Origin: JAWXCM01 sp034408745 | GTDB lineage: Bacteria; Acidobacteriota; Terriglobia; Bryobacterales; Bryobacteraceae | Assembly: GCA_034408745.1 (NCBI GenBank) | Contig: JAWXCM010000298.1 | Location: 1 to 21,777 of the forward strand | Length of the DNA: 21,777 bases | Reading direction: 5' to 3' | Part shown: piece after piece, positions 15,165-21,777 of the stretch | How the letters are laid out: each line of letters starts with the position of its first letter | How positions within the stretch are numbered: position 1 is the first letter of the stretch | The notes under the pieces: generated by a model | Told to the model about the DNA's origin: nothing | Seen by the model: the letters and a program-made list of their open reading frames with translations, nothing else | Database searches by the model: none | Translations under genes and position numbers: made by a program

Positions 15165-18100
15165 CTAAAAGAACAGCTTGATGCCAAGCTGGAACTGACG
15201 GGGGTAACCGTTCTGCGTGTTTCCGGCATTGGGGAACACGGTTCCGAAGTTCGGGCTGTTGGGGTCGGTGTTATAGCCATCGTTGCGGCCGTAGAAGTAG
15301 TAGTTGGTCGCGTTGAAGGCTTCGATGCGGAACTGGGCAGAGAACCGTTCGGTGAAGTTCACTCTCTTGGAGAGGGCGGCGTCCATGTTGAACAGCGCCT
15401 GTTTGCGGATCTGGCCGCTGCGGGACGGGGTATAACGCGGGTCATATCCGGCCGTCGTCTGCAGCCATGCGTAATTGGCGGGGTCCGTGCCGCAGCCGCG
15501 GGTGAGGCTGTAGGGCTGCGGGGTGTTGGCTACCACGCGCACGTTGTTGACGAAGGTTTCCGTCTGACGGAGCACGCAGGGATTCCAACCCCTGACCTGG
15601 TAATCTTTGCGGTTGAGGCTGTCTTTGCCTTTGAAGTCGCCACCGGGGGTCAGGGGGTCCTTCAGCTGGAGCACGCTACCGGGGAGGTCGTTGGGCTCAC
15701 CGGACGAGAGCTGCATATAGGTGCTGAAGGTCCAGCCGCCGAGGAAACCGTTGGCCCACTTGTTCATGTTCGAGCCGATCTTACGGCCTCGGCCGAAAGG
15801 CAGGTCGTAGACGGGGGAGAACTTGAAGTAGTGGGGACGGTCGTTGAAATACAGGCCCGACTGACGAACGTTGGCGTAGGGATCGTTGAAGCCATGCCTT
15901 TCGACCATCTTGCTGAGCGTGTAGTTGGTGACAAGTGTGAGGCCGCCCATGCGGACGTTGTAATTGATCTGCATGGAGTTGTAGAAGATGTTCGATTCGC
16001 CGAGACCGGACTGCTGGAGGTTGCCCGAGAACTGCGGATACGGGCGGGCCAGTTGGAATCGGGAGATGTTGGCAGCGGTGCCGAGGGCGGTGTTACCGAA
16101 GGCCGCGATGCCGCGGAACGGGTTGGGAACCAGTTCGTTGCAGAAGGCCGGGCTGCCACCTTCCTGCAGGTTGCACTGCTTGCGGAAGTCGAGGGACGGG
16201 ATGTTGAATGCCTTGTCCATGTTGGCGCCCCTGGTGCGGCTGCCGACGTAGGAAACCTCAAGGGTGCTGCCATTCGACATCTGGCGCTGGATTCCGAACG
16301 AGTAGGAGTGGTAGCGCGGCGTGCGCATGTTCGGGTTGTACCAGGTGAAGTCCTGGCCAAGGAATGTGGCCGCTCCGAGTCCGGCACCGACGGGCTGGTT
16401 GACACCGGCCGGGAACGGGTTGGAGAGGATGTTCGGCAGGAGGGTACGACCGCCGTCGAGCGAGTTTACCAGCGGGGTGCTGGTGGCGAAGCCCGTGGTG
16501 CGGTTCCAGTCGTTATTGGGGTTCAGGTAGTAGAGACCGTAGCCGCCGCGCAGGACGTACTTGTTGCTGATTTGGTAAGCGGCGCCGACGCGCGGCTGAA
16601 AGTCATTCCAGTCCTTGTTGGCGACCAGGCTCGGGTTGCCATTAACGCCGGCAAAATTGAGTCCGCCTTTGAGGTTGCGCAGGTTGGGATACAGGGCGAG
16701 CATGTCGGCCGGAATCTGGTTGGCGATGGGCGAGGCGATCCCCGTGTTGAAGCCGCGGTTGAGGCGGTTGTACTTTTCCTCAGGCGCCCAGTTCAAGTCC
16801 CAGCGCAGGCCGAGATTGAGGGACAGCTTGCGGGTGATCTTCCAGTCGTCCTGGAAGAAGGGCGACATGTACCAGTTCTTGAAGAACGGATAGATCGGGT
16901 AGTTGCTGGATCCACCGATGCCGCCGAGAAGGAATGAGGCGAAGCCGTCGCCCGAGTTCGCGTCACTCTGATTCCAGAGCTGGCGTGTCCACTGGGTCTG
17001 TCCGGAGAAGGACAGAATATCGCCGCTGTTCTGCTGGATGAAGTGAGTGCGGCGTACGTCGAAACCCATCTTCATGGTGTGCGCACCGGAGATCTTTGTC
17101 ACTTGTGTCAGCAGGTTGTAGCTGTTGGTGATATTGATTCCCTGGCTCCGGCCAAGTGGCGTATAGCCGTCAAAGTTCCACCGGCCGAAGTAAATCGGGC
17201 CGGGAAGCTGGCTGAGCAGAGACGGTGCGAGCCCGAGCTTCGTCAAGTCGAAGTTTTCATTTGCCCTGCCGAAACCCTTCTCGACGAAGCGGTTGTTCGA
17301 GGCGCGGATGTTCAGGATCGTGCTCGGGGAAATAGTCCAGAGGTAATCGAGCACGTAAGCGTCGTTGATGCGCTGGAAGGGCTGCTGGCCGTCCTGTCCG
17401 GGAGCAGCGCAAATGCCGTTTACACACCGGTCTTCTGTGCGGTCATTCGATGCATGACGGAAGAAGGCGCGGTGCCTGTCGCCAAAGTTCCAGTCGAACT
17501 TCAGAGTCAGATTGTAGAACTTATCGGTGGCGGCGTACTCCGGATTCAGGAGGTTCTGAACGCTGTAGCGCTGGCCGGCCGTTTTCGCATTCGGCAGCGG
17601 CATGAACGAGGTGACCGCTTTCGCGACCGGGTGGATGCGGTTCTGCGGAATGATGTTATTCGGGAAGGGTGTGCGAATCGGGTCGCCATTCGAGGCGAAG
17701 TTCGTCGTATTCGGGTCGTAAATGGTGACAGGGGCGCCCGCAGGGTTTGTCAGCTTGCTGAAGTCGCCGTTGCGCATTTCAGGCTCGGGGTAGGAGTTGC
17801 GGAGGAACTGCGGCCACACTTCGCGATAGCCTTCGTAGGCGCCGAGGTAGAACAGCTTTACCGGGCCGTCCTTCTTCAGGAGTTTCGGAATGTGCACCGG
17901 ACCTGCGAACTGCCAGCCGTACTGGTCGAGCTCGTGTGCCGGCCTGGAGATACCCACAGAGTTGTTCTGGAAGGTGTTGGAATCGAGCCAGCGGCGGCGG
18001 TAGAACTCCCACAAAGTGACGTGATGTTCGTTGGAGCCGCTCTTCAGCACGACGTTGAACACGCCGCCGCCGGTCTTGCCGTACGATGCGTCATACGAGT

Positions 18101-18773
18101 TCTGCTGGACGCTGAATTCCTGAACGGAGTCGACGATGGGCACGTAGGCGATGTTGTTGCTGCCCATCTGTGCGTTGTTCGGGGCGCCGTCGAGCAGGAA
18201 TTCGTTGTTCGACTGACGTCCACCGTTGACCGACCACTCGGCGATGGCGCCGTTATCGAACGGGCGCTGCCAGATGGCGGCTCCGCGGAACGTAACGCCG
18301 GACATCATGGACCCGAGCATGAACGGGTTGCGCGAGTTCAGGGGGAGTTCGGAGACCTGAGTGGTGGTGACGACGCCGACGCGGCTCGCGGTCTGTGTTT
18401 CGAGGACCGCGGCTTCGGCAGTGACATTGACCGACTCGGAGAGCTGACCAACTTCAAGGTTGATGTCGATACCAACGGTGCGTCCGACTTCGAGGATTAC
18501 GTTTTCACGGCGGTAGGTTTTAAAGCCTGGCTGAGTAACAGTAACGACGTACTGTCCGGGACGGAGGAACGGGAGGGTGTAGTTGCCCCCGTTGTCTGAA
18601 GTTGCTTTGGTGGTTTCGTTATTGGCGACGTTTACGGCTTCGAGTTTCGCGTTCGGGACGGCCGAACCGGACGAATCGAGCACGTGACCAGAGATGGTAG
18701 CCCTGAATTCCTGCGCCGACACTGTGACGGCGGCAAGGCTCAGGAGTACTGCGAGAACTGACGTGATTCTCAT
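15165..18773 (-). CDS. Oar-like TonB-dependent receptor with carboxypeptidase-regulatory-like domain (second copy)
   Basis: An outer-membrane receptor of 1202 residues from ATG 18771-18773, chosen because a purine-rich GGGGG lies just upstream and a signal peptide follows (MRITSVLAVLLSLAAVTVSA). The frame is open 38 codons further up, without export signal. The regulatory-like beta sandwich spans about 22-105 (ATISGHVLDSSGSAVPNAKL, LRPGQYVVTVTQPGFKTY). Then come LEVGQLSESVNVT, a plug region (ELPLNSRNPFMLGSMM, EFLLDGAPNN, YGKTGGGVFNVVLKSG) and a long barrel with aromatic strands, ending QLGIKLFF-stop. The motif DLPGSVLQLKDPLTPGG and the tail DPNSPNFGTVFP recur in the decayed relict at 19340-19836. 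Its own ligand is unknown. The leader carries a hairpin, and the upstream region is AT-rich (about 40% GC by hand count of two lines), as expected of a promoter. Confidence 0.92.
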   Translation of the reverse strand: MRITSVLAVLLSLAAVTVSAQEFRATISGHVLDSSGSAVPNAKLEAVNVANNETTKATSDNGGNYTLPFLRPGQYVVTVTQPGFKTYRRENVILEVGRTVGIDINLEVGQLSESVNVTAEAAVLETQTASRVGVVTTTQVSELPLNSRNPFMLGSMMSGVTFRGAAIWQRPFDNGAIAEWSVNGGRQSNNEFLLDGAPNNAQMGSNNIAYVPIVDSVQEFSVQQNSYDASYGKTGGGVFNVVLKSGSNEHHVTLWEFYRRRWLDSNTFQNNSVGISRPAHELDQYGWQFAGPVHIPKLLKKDGPVKLFYLGAYEGYREVWPQFLRNSYPEPEMRNGDFSKLTNPAGAPVTIYDPNTTNFASNGDPIRTPFPNNIIPQNRIHPVAKAVTSFMPLPNAKTAGQRYSVQNLLNPEYAATDKFYNLTLKFDWNFGDRHRAFFRHASNDRTEDRCVNGICAAPGQDGQQPFQRINDAYVLDYLWTISPSTILNIRASNNRFVEKGFGRANENFDLTKLGLAPSLLSQLPGPIYFGRWNFDGYTPLGRSQGINITNSYNLLTQVTKISGAHTMKMGFDVRRTHFIQQNSGDILSFSGQTQWTRQLWNQSDANSGDGFASFLLGGIGGSSNYPIYPFFKNWYMSPFFQDDWKITRKLSLNLGLRWDLNWAPEEKYNRLNRGFNTGIASPIANQIPADMLALYPNLRNLKGGLNFAGVNGNPSLVANKDWNDFQPRVGAAYQISNKYVLRGGYGLYYLNPNNDWNRTTGFATSTPLVNSLDGGRTLLPNILSNPFPAGVNQPVGAGLGAATFLGQDFTWYNPNMRTPRYHSYSFGIQRQMSNGSTLEVSYVGSRTRGANMDKAFNIPSLDFRKQCNLQEGGSPAFCNELVPNPFRGIAAFGNTALGTAANISRFQLARPYPQFSGNLQQSGLGESNIFYNSMQINYNVRMGGLTLVTNYTLSKMVERHGFNDPYANVRQSGLYFNDRPHYFKFSPVYDLPFGRGRKIGSNMNKWANGFLGGWTFSTYMQLSSGEPNDLPGSVLQLKDPLTPGGDFKGKDSLNRKDYQVRGWNPCVLRQTETFVNNVRVVANTPQPYSLTRGCGTDPANYAWLQTTAGYDPRYTPSRSGQIRKQALFNMDAALSKRVNFTERFSAQFRIEAFNATNYYFYGRNDGYNTDPNSPNFGTVFPNAGNTQNGYPRQFQLGIKLFF

Positions 18774-18798
18774 ATAGGCCCCCAGATTGTTTTCATAT

Positions 18799-18825
18799 GC
18801 AAGCCCGATCATTGCCGGGCTTTGC
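18799..18825 (-). promoter_or_regulatory. Leader hairpin upstream of the second Oar-like receptor
   Basis: GCAAAGCCCG and CGGGCTTGC pair over nine positions with one bulged A around an eight-base loop, 25 bases before the receptor start. It parallels the hairpin at 7346-7360 in position and shares the AAAGCC core on the transcript. Confidence 0.5.
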
Positions 18826-19339
18826 TGCGCGCCAACACCTCGACGCACGATTGCCAACCAGCTTATCTGTAAAGTTTTGTTAACCACAAATAGAGTTTTT
18901 CGTGGTTTATACTACGTATTAATCGAATAGTACTCTTCGATACAAATGGCGGATAACGGCCTAAACACGTCGATTTTTAAAACCTCACGGCCGCGTTGGG
19001 CGGGCGTTGCATGGAGTGTCCCGGGAGCGAACGGAACGGCGCGGAGAGGAGCGGTTGAGGCAGCCTCAGACACGGCTCCCGGGATGCGGGTAGTCGGCCG
19101 GGCTTTCCGGGAATAGAGACCTGTCGGGAAACTTACGGATATTACCGCTTTCGGAAAGAAACCCTGATGGAGCTTGTTCGACCGGAAACGGTTCCGCATC
19201 CCACATAGCTGGCAGGCAAAAAATGGCGCAAAACTTCCAGCGTTTCAGCTTTGCAACCACTGACAGAACTACGCGAAAGAGGTGTGGCCACGTGAGGGAG
19301 AGATGCACGTCTTACGCGCTGCTCCGGTCACGTACTATT
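18826..19339. other. Intergenic region without recognisable gene, AT-rich on the left, palindrome-rich on the right
   Basis: The first 130 bases are AT-rich and contain AACCAC/GTGGTT (18883-18908 region); they probably hold the promoter of the minus-strand receptor, though no hexamer pair is convincing. The remainder is GC-rich with several short dyads, among them CTTTC-G-GAAAG near 19150 and CGGAA/TTCCG near 19180. The frames at 19223 (plus) and 18912-19308 (minus) have no family resemblance. Confidence 0.5.
19019..19084. repeat. 66-base inverted-repeat element with nested palindromes
   Basis: TCCCGGGAGC (19019-19028) and GCTCCCGGGA (19075-19084) are perfect inverted copies, and each arm contains the palindrome TCCCGGGA. 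The 46-base interior holds TGAGGC-A-GCCTCA (about 19055-19067). It could fold as a branched structure or be a two-site protein-binding element. It is single-copy in this window. Confidence 0.5.
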
Positions 19340-19836
19340 CGACCGGAGCCGGGCAAGGCTGCCGGCATCAACATCACCCTGGAAGTGGGTAGTCTGATGG
19401 AAGTCGTTACTCGCCAGGCAGATGGAGACCTGGGTACTTCCTGGACCGTCCGCACCTGATCAGGCTGACGGCGGTTTACGAACTGCCGTTCGGCGAAGGC
19501 AAGAAGTTCGGCGCCGGCGCACCGAGGGCAGTGAAGGCGCTGACCTCTGGCTGGACCGTGACGGCGTTCTTTACCGATCCGCTCCTCGGCTTCCCGGCCG
19601 ACCTGCCAGGCAGCGTCATGCAGTTGAATTGAAGGACCCGAGCACTCCTGGCGGCGTTTGGGACGGGCAGATCGACGGGAAAACGAATCAGGTTCGCGCG
19701 TGTGCGGGCTCAGTTTGGTGTGGAAGCGTTCAACGATCCCAACAGCCCGAACTTCGGCACCATCTTCCCGTCTCTGGTCTCCACGCAGAACTCGCTTCCG
19801 CGCCAGATCCAGGTTCGTATGAAGATCATGTTCTAA
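19340..19836 (+). pseudogene. Relict of a third Oar-like TonB-dependent receptor
   Basis: Four fragments align in order with the intact receptor at 15165-18773 but in changing frames. At 19358-19411, AAGINITLEVGSLMEVVT matches GIDINLEVGQLSESVNVT. At 19435-19629, LIRLTAVYELPFGEGKKFG, SGWTVTAFF and DLPGSVMQL match VYDLPFGRGRKIG...DLPGSVLQL. At 19632-19700, KDPSTPGGVWDG matches KDPLTPGGDFKG. At 19702-19836, FGVEAFNDPNSPNFGTIFP to VRMKIMF-stop matches the receptor's C-terminus. The signal peptide, plug and most of the barrel are gone, a loss of roughly 3 kb compared with the intact receptor. The third frameshift is visible directly: TTGAATTGAA (19624-19633) is a tandem 5-base duplication of TTGAA after which the homology continues in a new frame. 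It still has its terminator. It runs divergently from the intact receptor. Confidence 0.85.
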
Positions 19837-19862
19837 GTTTCGATTGTTGGTGAGGTAACGAT

Positions 19863-19897
19863 GGGGCTGCGCTTTCGGGCGCGGTCCCTTTTTATTT
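19863..19897 (+). terminator. Rho-independent terminator retained by the receptor relict
   Basis: GGGGCTGCGC (19863-19872) pairs with GCGCGGTCCC (19879-19888) over ten positions including two G-U, followed by TTTTTATTT. It overlaps the stop codon of the convergent sulfatase remnant, the same layout as at 13970-14000. Confidence 0.8.
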
Positions 19898-20545
19898 GAG
19901 GCGAGTGATGTAGTCGGCGTTGGTTTGCAGGGTCCAGTCCTGGCAGAGCTGGCGGTAGCGGGCTACCTGTTCGGGATGGCTGGCGGCGACGTTCGTCTGC
20001 TCAGCGGGATCGGCTGCGAGGTCGAAGAGCTCCGGGCTGGACTCGCTGCGAATCTGGCCGATGTACTTCCAGCGTCCGTCGCGCACGCCCCATTTTTCCG
20101 GGATGGCGCGGTTGGGGAAGAAGACGGGCTGTATGGAAAAGGCCGGTGTGAGGAGGCTGCGTCCGGGTGCGCCGGCGCCGGCGAGTTCGGTGAGTGTCGG
20201 CAGGATGCTGCCGTTGCCAGCGACCCGGTGTGACGTGACGGGCTCGGCCAAGGGATTTCTTCCGTCGAAGAGAATCAGGAATTCGCGGACATTTTCTTCG
20301 TAAATGTAATCGCGGTGAAGACGGTTGCGGGCGTGGGTTTCGCCGAATGCTTCGCCGTGATCTCCGGTGACGGCGACGATGGTGTTCCGCATCAGACCCT
20401 GCTGGCGAAGCCAGTTCAGGAGGCTGGCTATGCCGCGGTCGGTGTAGTGGAGGGCATTGCGGAAGTCGTTGTGCGGTTCCCCGGGTTTCGCGATGAGGGG
20501 GAAGTTGGGCGGGGCGCCGTAGGGATGGTGCGTGGCGGCCGTCGC
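19892..20545 (-). pseudogene. C-terminal half of a sulfatase, 5'-truncated
   Basis: The frame is open from just after TGA 20546-20548 to TAA 19892-19894, about 217 codons, and sulfatase-like sequence starts abruptly with THHPYGAPPNFPLIAKPG. It continues ALHYTDRGIASLLNWLRQ, then VAVTGDHGEAFGE (the metal-binding GDHGE motif), RDYIYEENVREFLILFD, GRSLLT, KWGVRDGRWKYI and ELFDLAADPAEQTNVA, all in normal order for a formylglycine-type sulfatase or related alkaline-phosphatase-superfamily hydrolase. Missing is the whole N-terminal half with the CxPxR/SxPxR activation site and the first metal ligands. The only ATG in frame (20390-20392) lies directly before VAVTGDHGE and would give a non-catalytic 166-residue fragment. 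The fragment abuts the secreted-protein remnant, suggesting a deletion junction. Confidence 0.85.
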
Positions 20546-20912
20546 TCATGCTGGGGTCTTTCTTCAAAGAGCTCGACACCCCGTTCTCCAGTGCCGTCGA
20601 AGCTGAAGTAGTTCACGCCCGCCCCAAGAGTCACCAGTCCCGTGATGTCGCCGTCGACCGGGTTAATGAGGCCGATCAAGAAGTTGGTGGGAGGGGTATG
20701 GAAAATTCCGTAGAGAAGATTGTTGGCCGTGTCAGGAAGCAGGAAGATTGGCTGCGCGCCCAGGGTGACTGAGCTAGGACGGTTGCGTCCAGTGTGCAGC
20801 GGGTCTCCAACTGGCTGTCATATGTGATTGAGTAAAGGGTTCCGGCCGTTACCGGGGGTGCGGCTACAAAAAGGGCGAGGACAAGTATAAGAATTATGGT
20901 GAATTGCTTCAT
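20546..20912 (-). pseudogene. N-terminal remnant of a secreted protein, frameshifted and truncated
   Basis: ATG 20910-20912 begins a convincing signal peptide (MKQFTIILILVLALFVAAPP, then VTAGTLYSITYDSQLE). After about 30 residues the sensible reading moves to another frame: SVTLGAQPIFLLPDTANN, LLYGIFHTPPTNFLIGLINP, VDGDITGLVTLGAGVNYFS. Both frames run into each other between about 20760 and 20818, where one frame ends in the stop at 20818-20820 on the upstream side. The text resembles exported proteins built of 'LYgi...tG.lT.ig' repeats (beta-propeller-like, DUF4394 style), but the family is not certain. After FDGTGERGVELFEER the resemblance ends where the sulfatase remnant begins, so the C-terminus is lost. 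It is divergent from the FG-GAP gene, 56 bases away. Confidence 0.65.
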
Positions 20913-20968
20913 TGGGCGGGTCACAGAAGTATACCGTTAAGTGCCTGCCGGGAGATACGATAACTGCC

Positions 20969-21777
20969 ATGCGGTTGGTACTAACAGCTCTGGTTCTGGT
21001 ACCAGGGTGCTTTTGTGCGTCTTTTGAGGACGTCACTCGATCATCGGGAATTGCCTTCGTTTTGCGGAACGGGGCGACGGGAGACAAGCACCAGATCGAG
21101 ACGATGGCGGGTGGCGTCGCGATGTTCGACTATGACGGCGACGGCAAGCCGGATCTGTATTTCGCCAACGGGGCGGCGCAGCCGGGCTTAAAGAAGACGG
21201 GGCCGGAGTGGCACAACCGGCTGTACAGGAATCGAGGCGATTTTAAGTTTGAAGACGTGACGGCGAAGGCTGGCGTCGAGGGGTCGGGCTTCCACTTTGG
21301 GGTGGCGGCGGCGGACTTCGATGGTGACGGGCGGGTGGATTTGTTTGTGACCGGAATGCCCAGGAGCCACCTGTATCGGAACAAGGGCGACGGTTCGTTT
21401 GAGGATGTCACCGAACGGGCCGGGGTCATGAACCGGCAGCAGTGGCCGGTGGCGGCGGGGTGGTTCGATTTCGACGGGGACGGGGATTTGGACCTGTTTG
21501 TGGTGAATTATGTCCGGTGGGATCCTGCGGCCGAGCCGTGGTGTGGCGACGCGGCTAAGAGGTTGCGCACCTATTGTCATCCGAAGGACTACGCTCCGCT
21601 GCCAAATACTCTGTTCCGGAACAACGGGGACGGGACGTTTACCGATGTGTCGAAGGAGTCGGGGATACTGGCGCATCCGGGCAAGGGAATGGCGGTGGCG
21701 TTCGCCGATTACGACTCAGACGGGGACCTCGACGTGTTTGTCGGGAATGACACGACGCCTGGGTTCCTGTTTCGGAA
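20969..21777 (+). CDS. FG-GAP/VCBS repeat protein of the CRTAC1 (ASPIC/UnbV) type, 3' end outside window
   Basis: ATG 20969-20971 starts a frame that stays open for 269 codons to the window end. A hydrophobic leader (MRLVLTALVLVPGCFCAS) is either a signal peptide or, from VPGC, possibly a lipoprotein signal. The mature part repeats an aspartate-rich calcium-binding loop within FG-GAP blades: FDYDGDGKPDLYFANG, ADFDGDGRVDLFVTG, FDFDGDGDLDLFVVNY and ADYDSDGDLDVFVGND, each followed by LYRNxGD or LFRNNGDGTFTDV. This is the N-terminal beta-propeller of CRTAC1-type proteins, which usually end in an ASPIC/UnbV domain beyond this window. They are secreted or surface proteins of unknown ligand, common in acidobacteria and planctomycetes. 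GGGAG lies about 14 bases upstream of the start, rather far. It is divergent from the secreted-protein remnant. Confidence 0.92.
   Translation, partial: MRLVLTALVLVPGCFCASFEDVTRSSGIAFVLRNGATGDKHQIETMAGGVAMFDYDGDGKPDLYFANGAAQPGLKKTGPEWHNRLYRNRGDFKFEDVTAKAGVEGSGFHFGVAAADFDGDGRVDLFVTGMPRSHLYRNKGDGSFEDVTERAGVMNRQQWPVAAGWFDFDGDGDLDLFVVNYVRWDPAAEPWCGDAAKRLRTYCHPKDYAPLPNTLFRNNGDGTFTDVSKESGILAHPGKGMAVAFADYDSDGDLDVFVGNDTTPGFLFR

Noticed and set aside
17043..18599. 518-codon plus-strand open frame antisense to the second receptor
   Set aside because: Shadow of the receptor, without start signal or recognisable domain. The same holds for 15831-16937.
20001..20579. 192-codon minus-strand frame rich in Arg, His and Pro
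   Set aside because: Shadow frame of the sulfatase remnant, whose conserved text lies one frame away.
1..21777. CRISPR arrays, rRNA, transposase genes or riboswitches
   Set aside because: No regularly spaced direct repeats, no rRNA-like stretch, no transposase motif and no riboswitch core was seen on either strand.

Overview
The window looks like a chromosomal segment of an acidobacterium close to Solibacter or Bryobacter (order Bryobacterales). Three kinds of evidence point there: two very large Oar-like TonB-dependent receptors with N-terminal carboxypeptidase-regulatory-like domains, a secreted protein carrying the repeat domain typical of Solibacter (TIGR03437 type), and a member of a hypothetical family opening with an 'INGAKSNGP' signature that is common in acidobacterial genomes. 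GC is high, so nearly every gene throws long antisense shadow frames. I ran no database search; family names come from recognition of motifs.

Layout. 1-203: tail of an SRPBCC/START-like protein. 210-2329 (minus): a two-gene cassette of an SMC/RecF-like AAA ATPase followed with a GTGA overlap by a small TOPRIM-like protein. It resembles the ATPase-plus-TOPRIM anti-phage modules (RloAB, PARIS, OLD-like) and is less GC-rich than its neighbours. 2395-3666 (minus): a Gfo/Idh/MocA oxidoreductase with a Tat-type leader. 3707-4028: a DUF29 gene broken by an internal deletion and frameshift. 4040-4116: tRNA-Arg(CCU), followed by a terminator. 4183-7317 (minus): first Oar-like receptor. 7318-7858: intergenic region with small hairpins and a possible receptor tail remnant.

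7859-11265: an NtrY-type sensor kinase and an NtrX-type AAA+ response regulator, overlapping by GTGA and clearly co-translated. The regulator has GSFAGA where the sigma-54-contacting GAFTGA loop is expected. 11388-12074: an acidobacterial hypothetical protein in a C-rich patch. 12240-13949: TTG-started secreted TIGR03437 protein, closed by a strong terminator. 13999-18773 (minus): a second Oar-like receptor followed by two small secreted or outer-membrane proteins, with a perfect hairpin between the first two genes. This could be one transcription unit for envelope proteins.

18774-20912 is a decaying region. It holds a relict of a third Oar-like receptor (plus strand), visibly homologous to the intact receptor beside it and frameshifted by a 5-base tandem duplication. 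Next come the C-terminal half of a sulfatase and the N-terminal part of a frameshifted secreted protein, the last two joined at about 20,546 as if by one deletion. From 20969 to the window end runs an FG-GAP/CRTAC1-type secreted protein, incomplete at its 3' end.

The best candidate for an unusual system is the ATPase/TOPRIM-like pair at the left. The most informative evolutionary observations are the three kinds of pseudogene (DUF29, receptor, sulfatase plus secreted protein).
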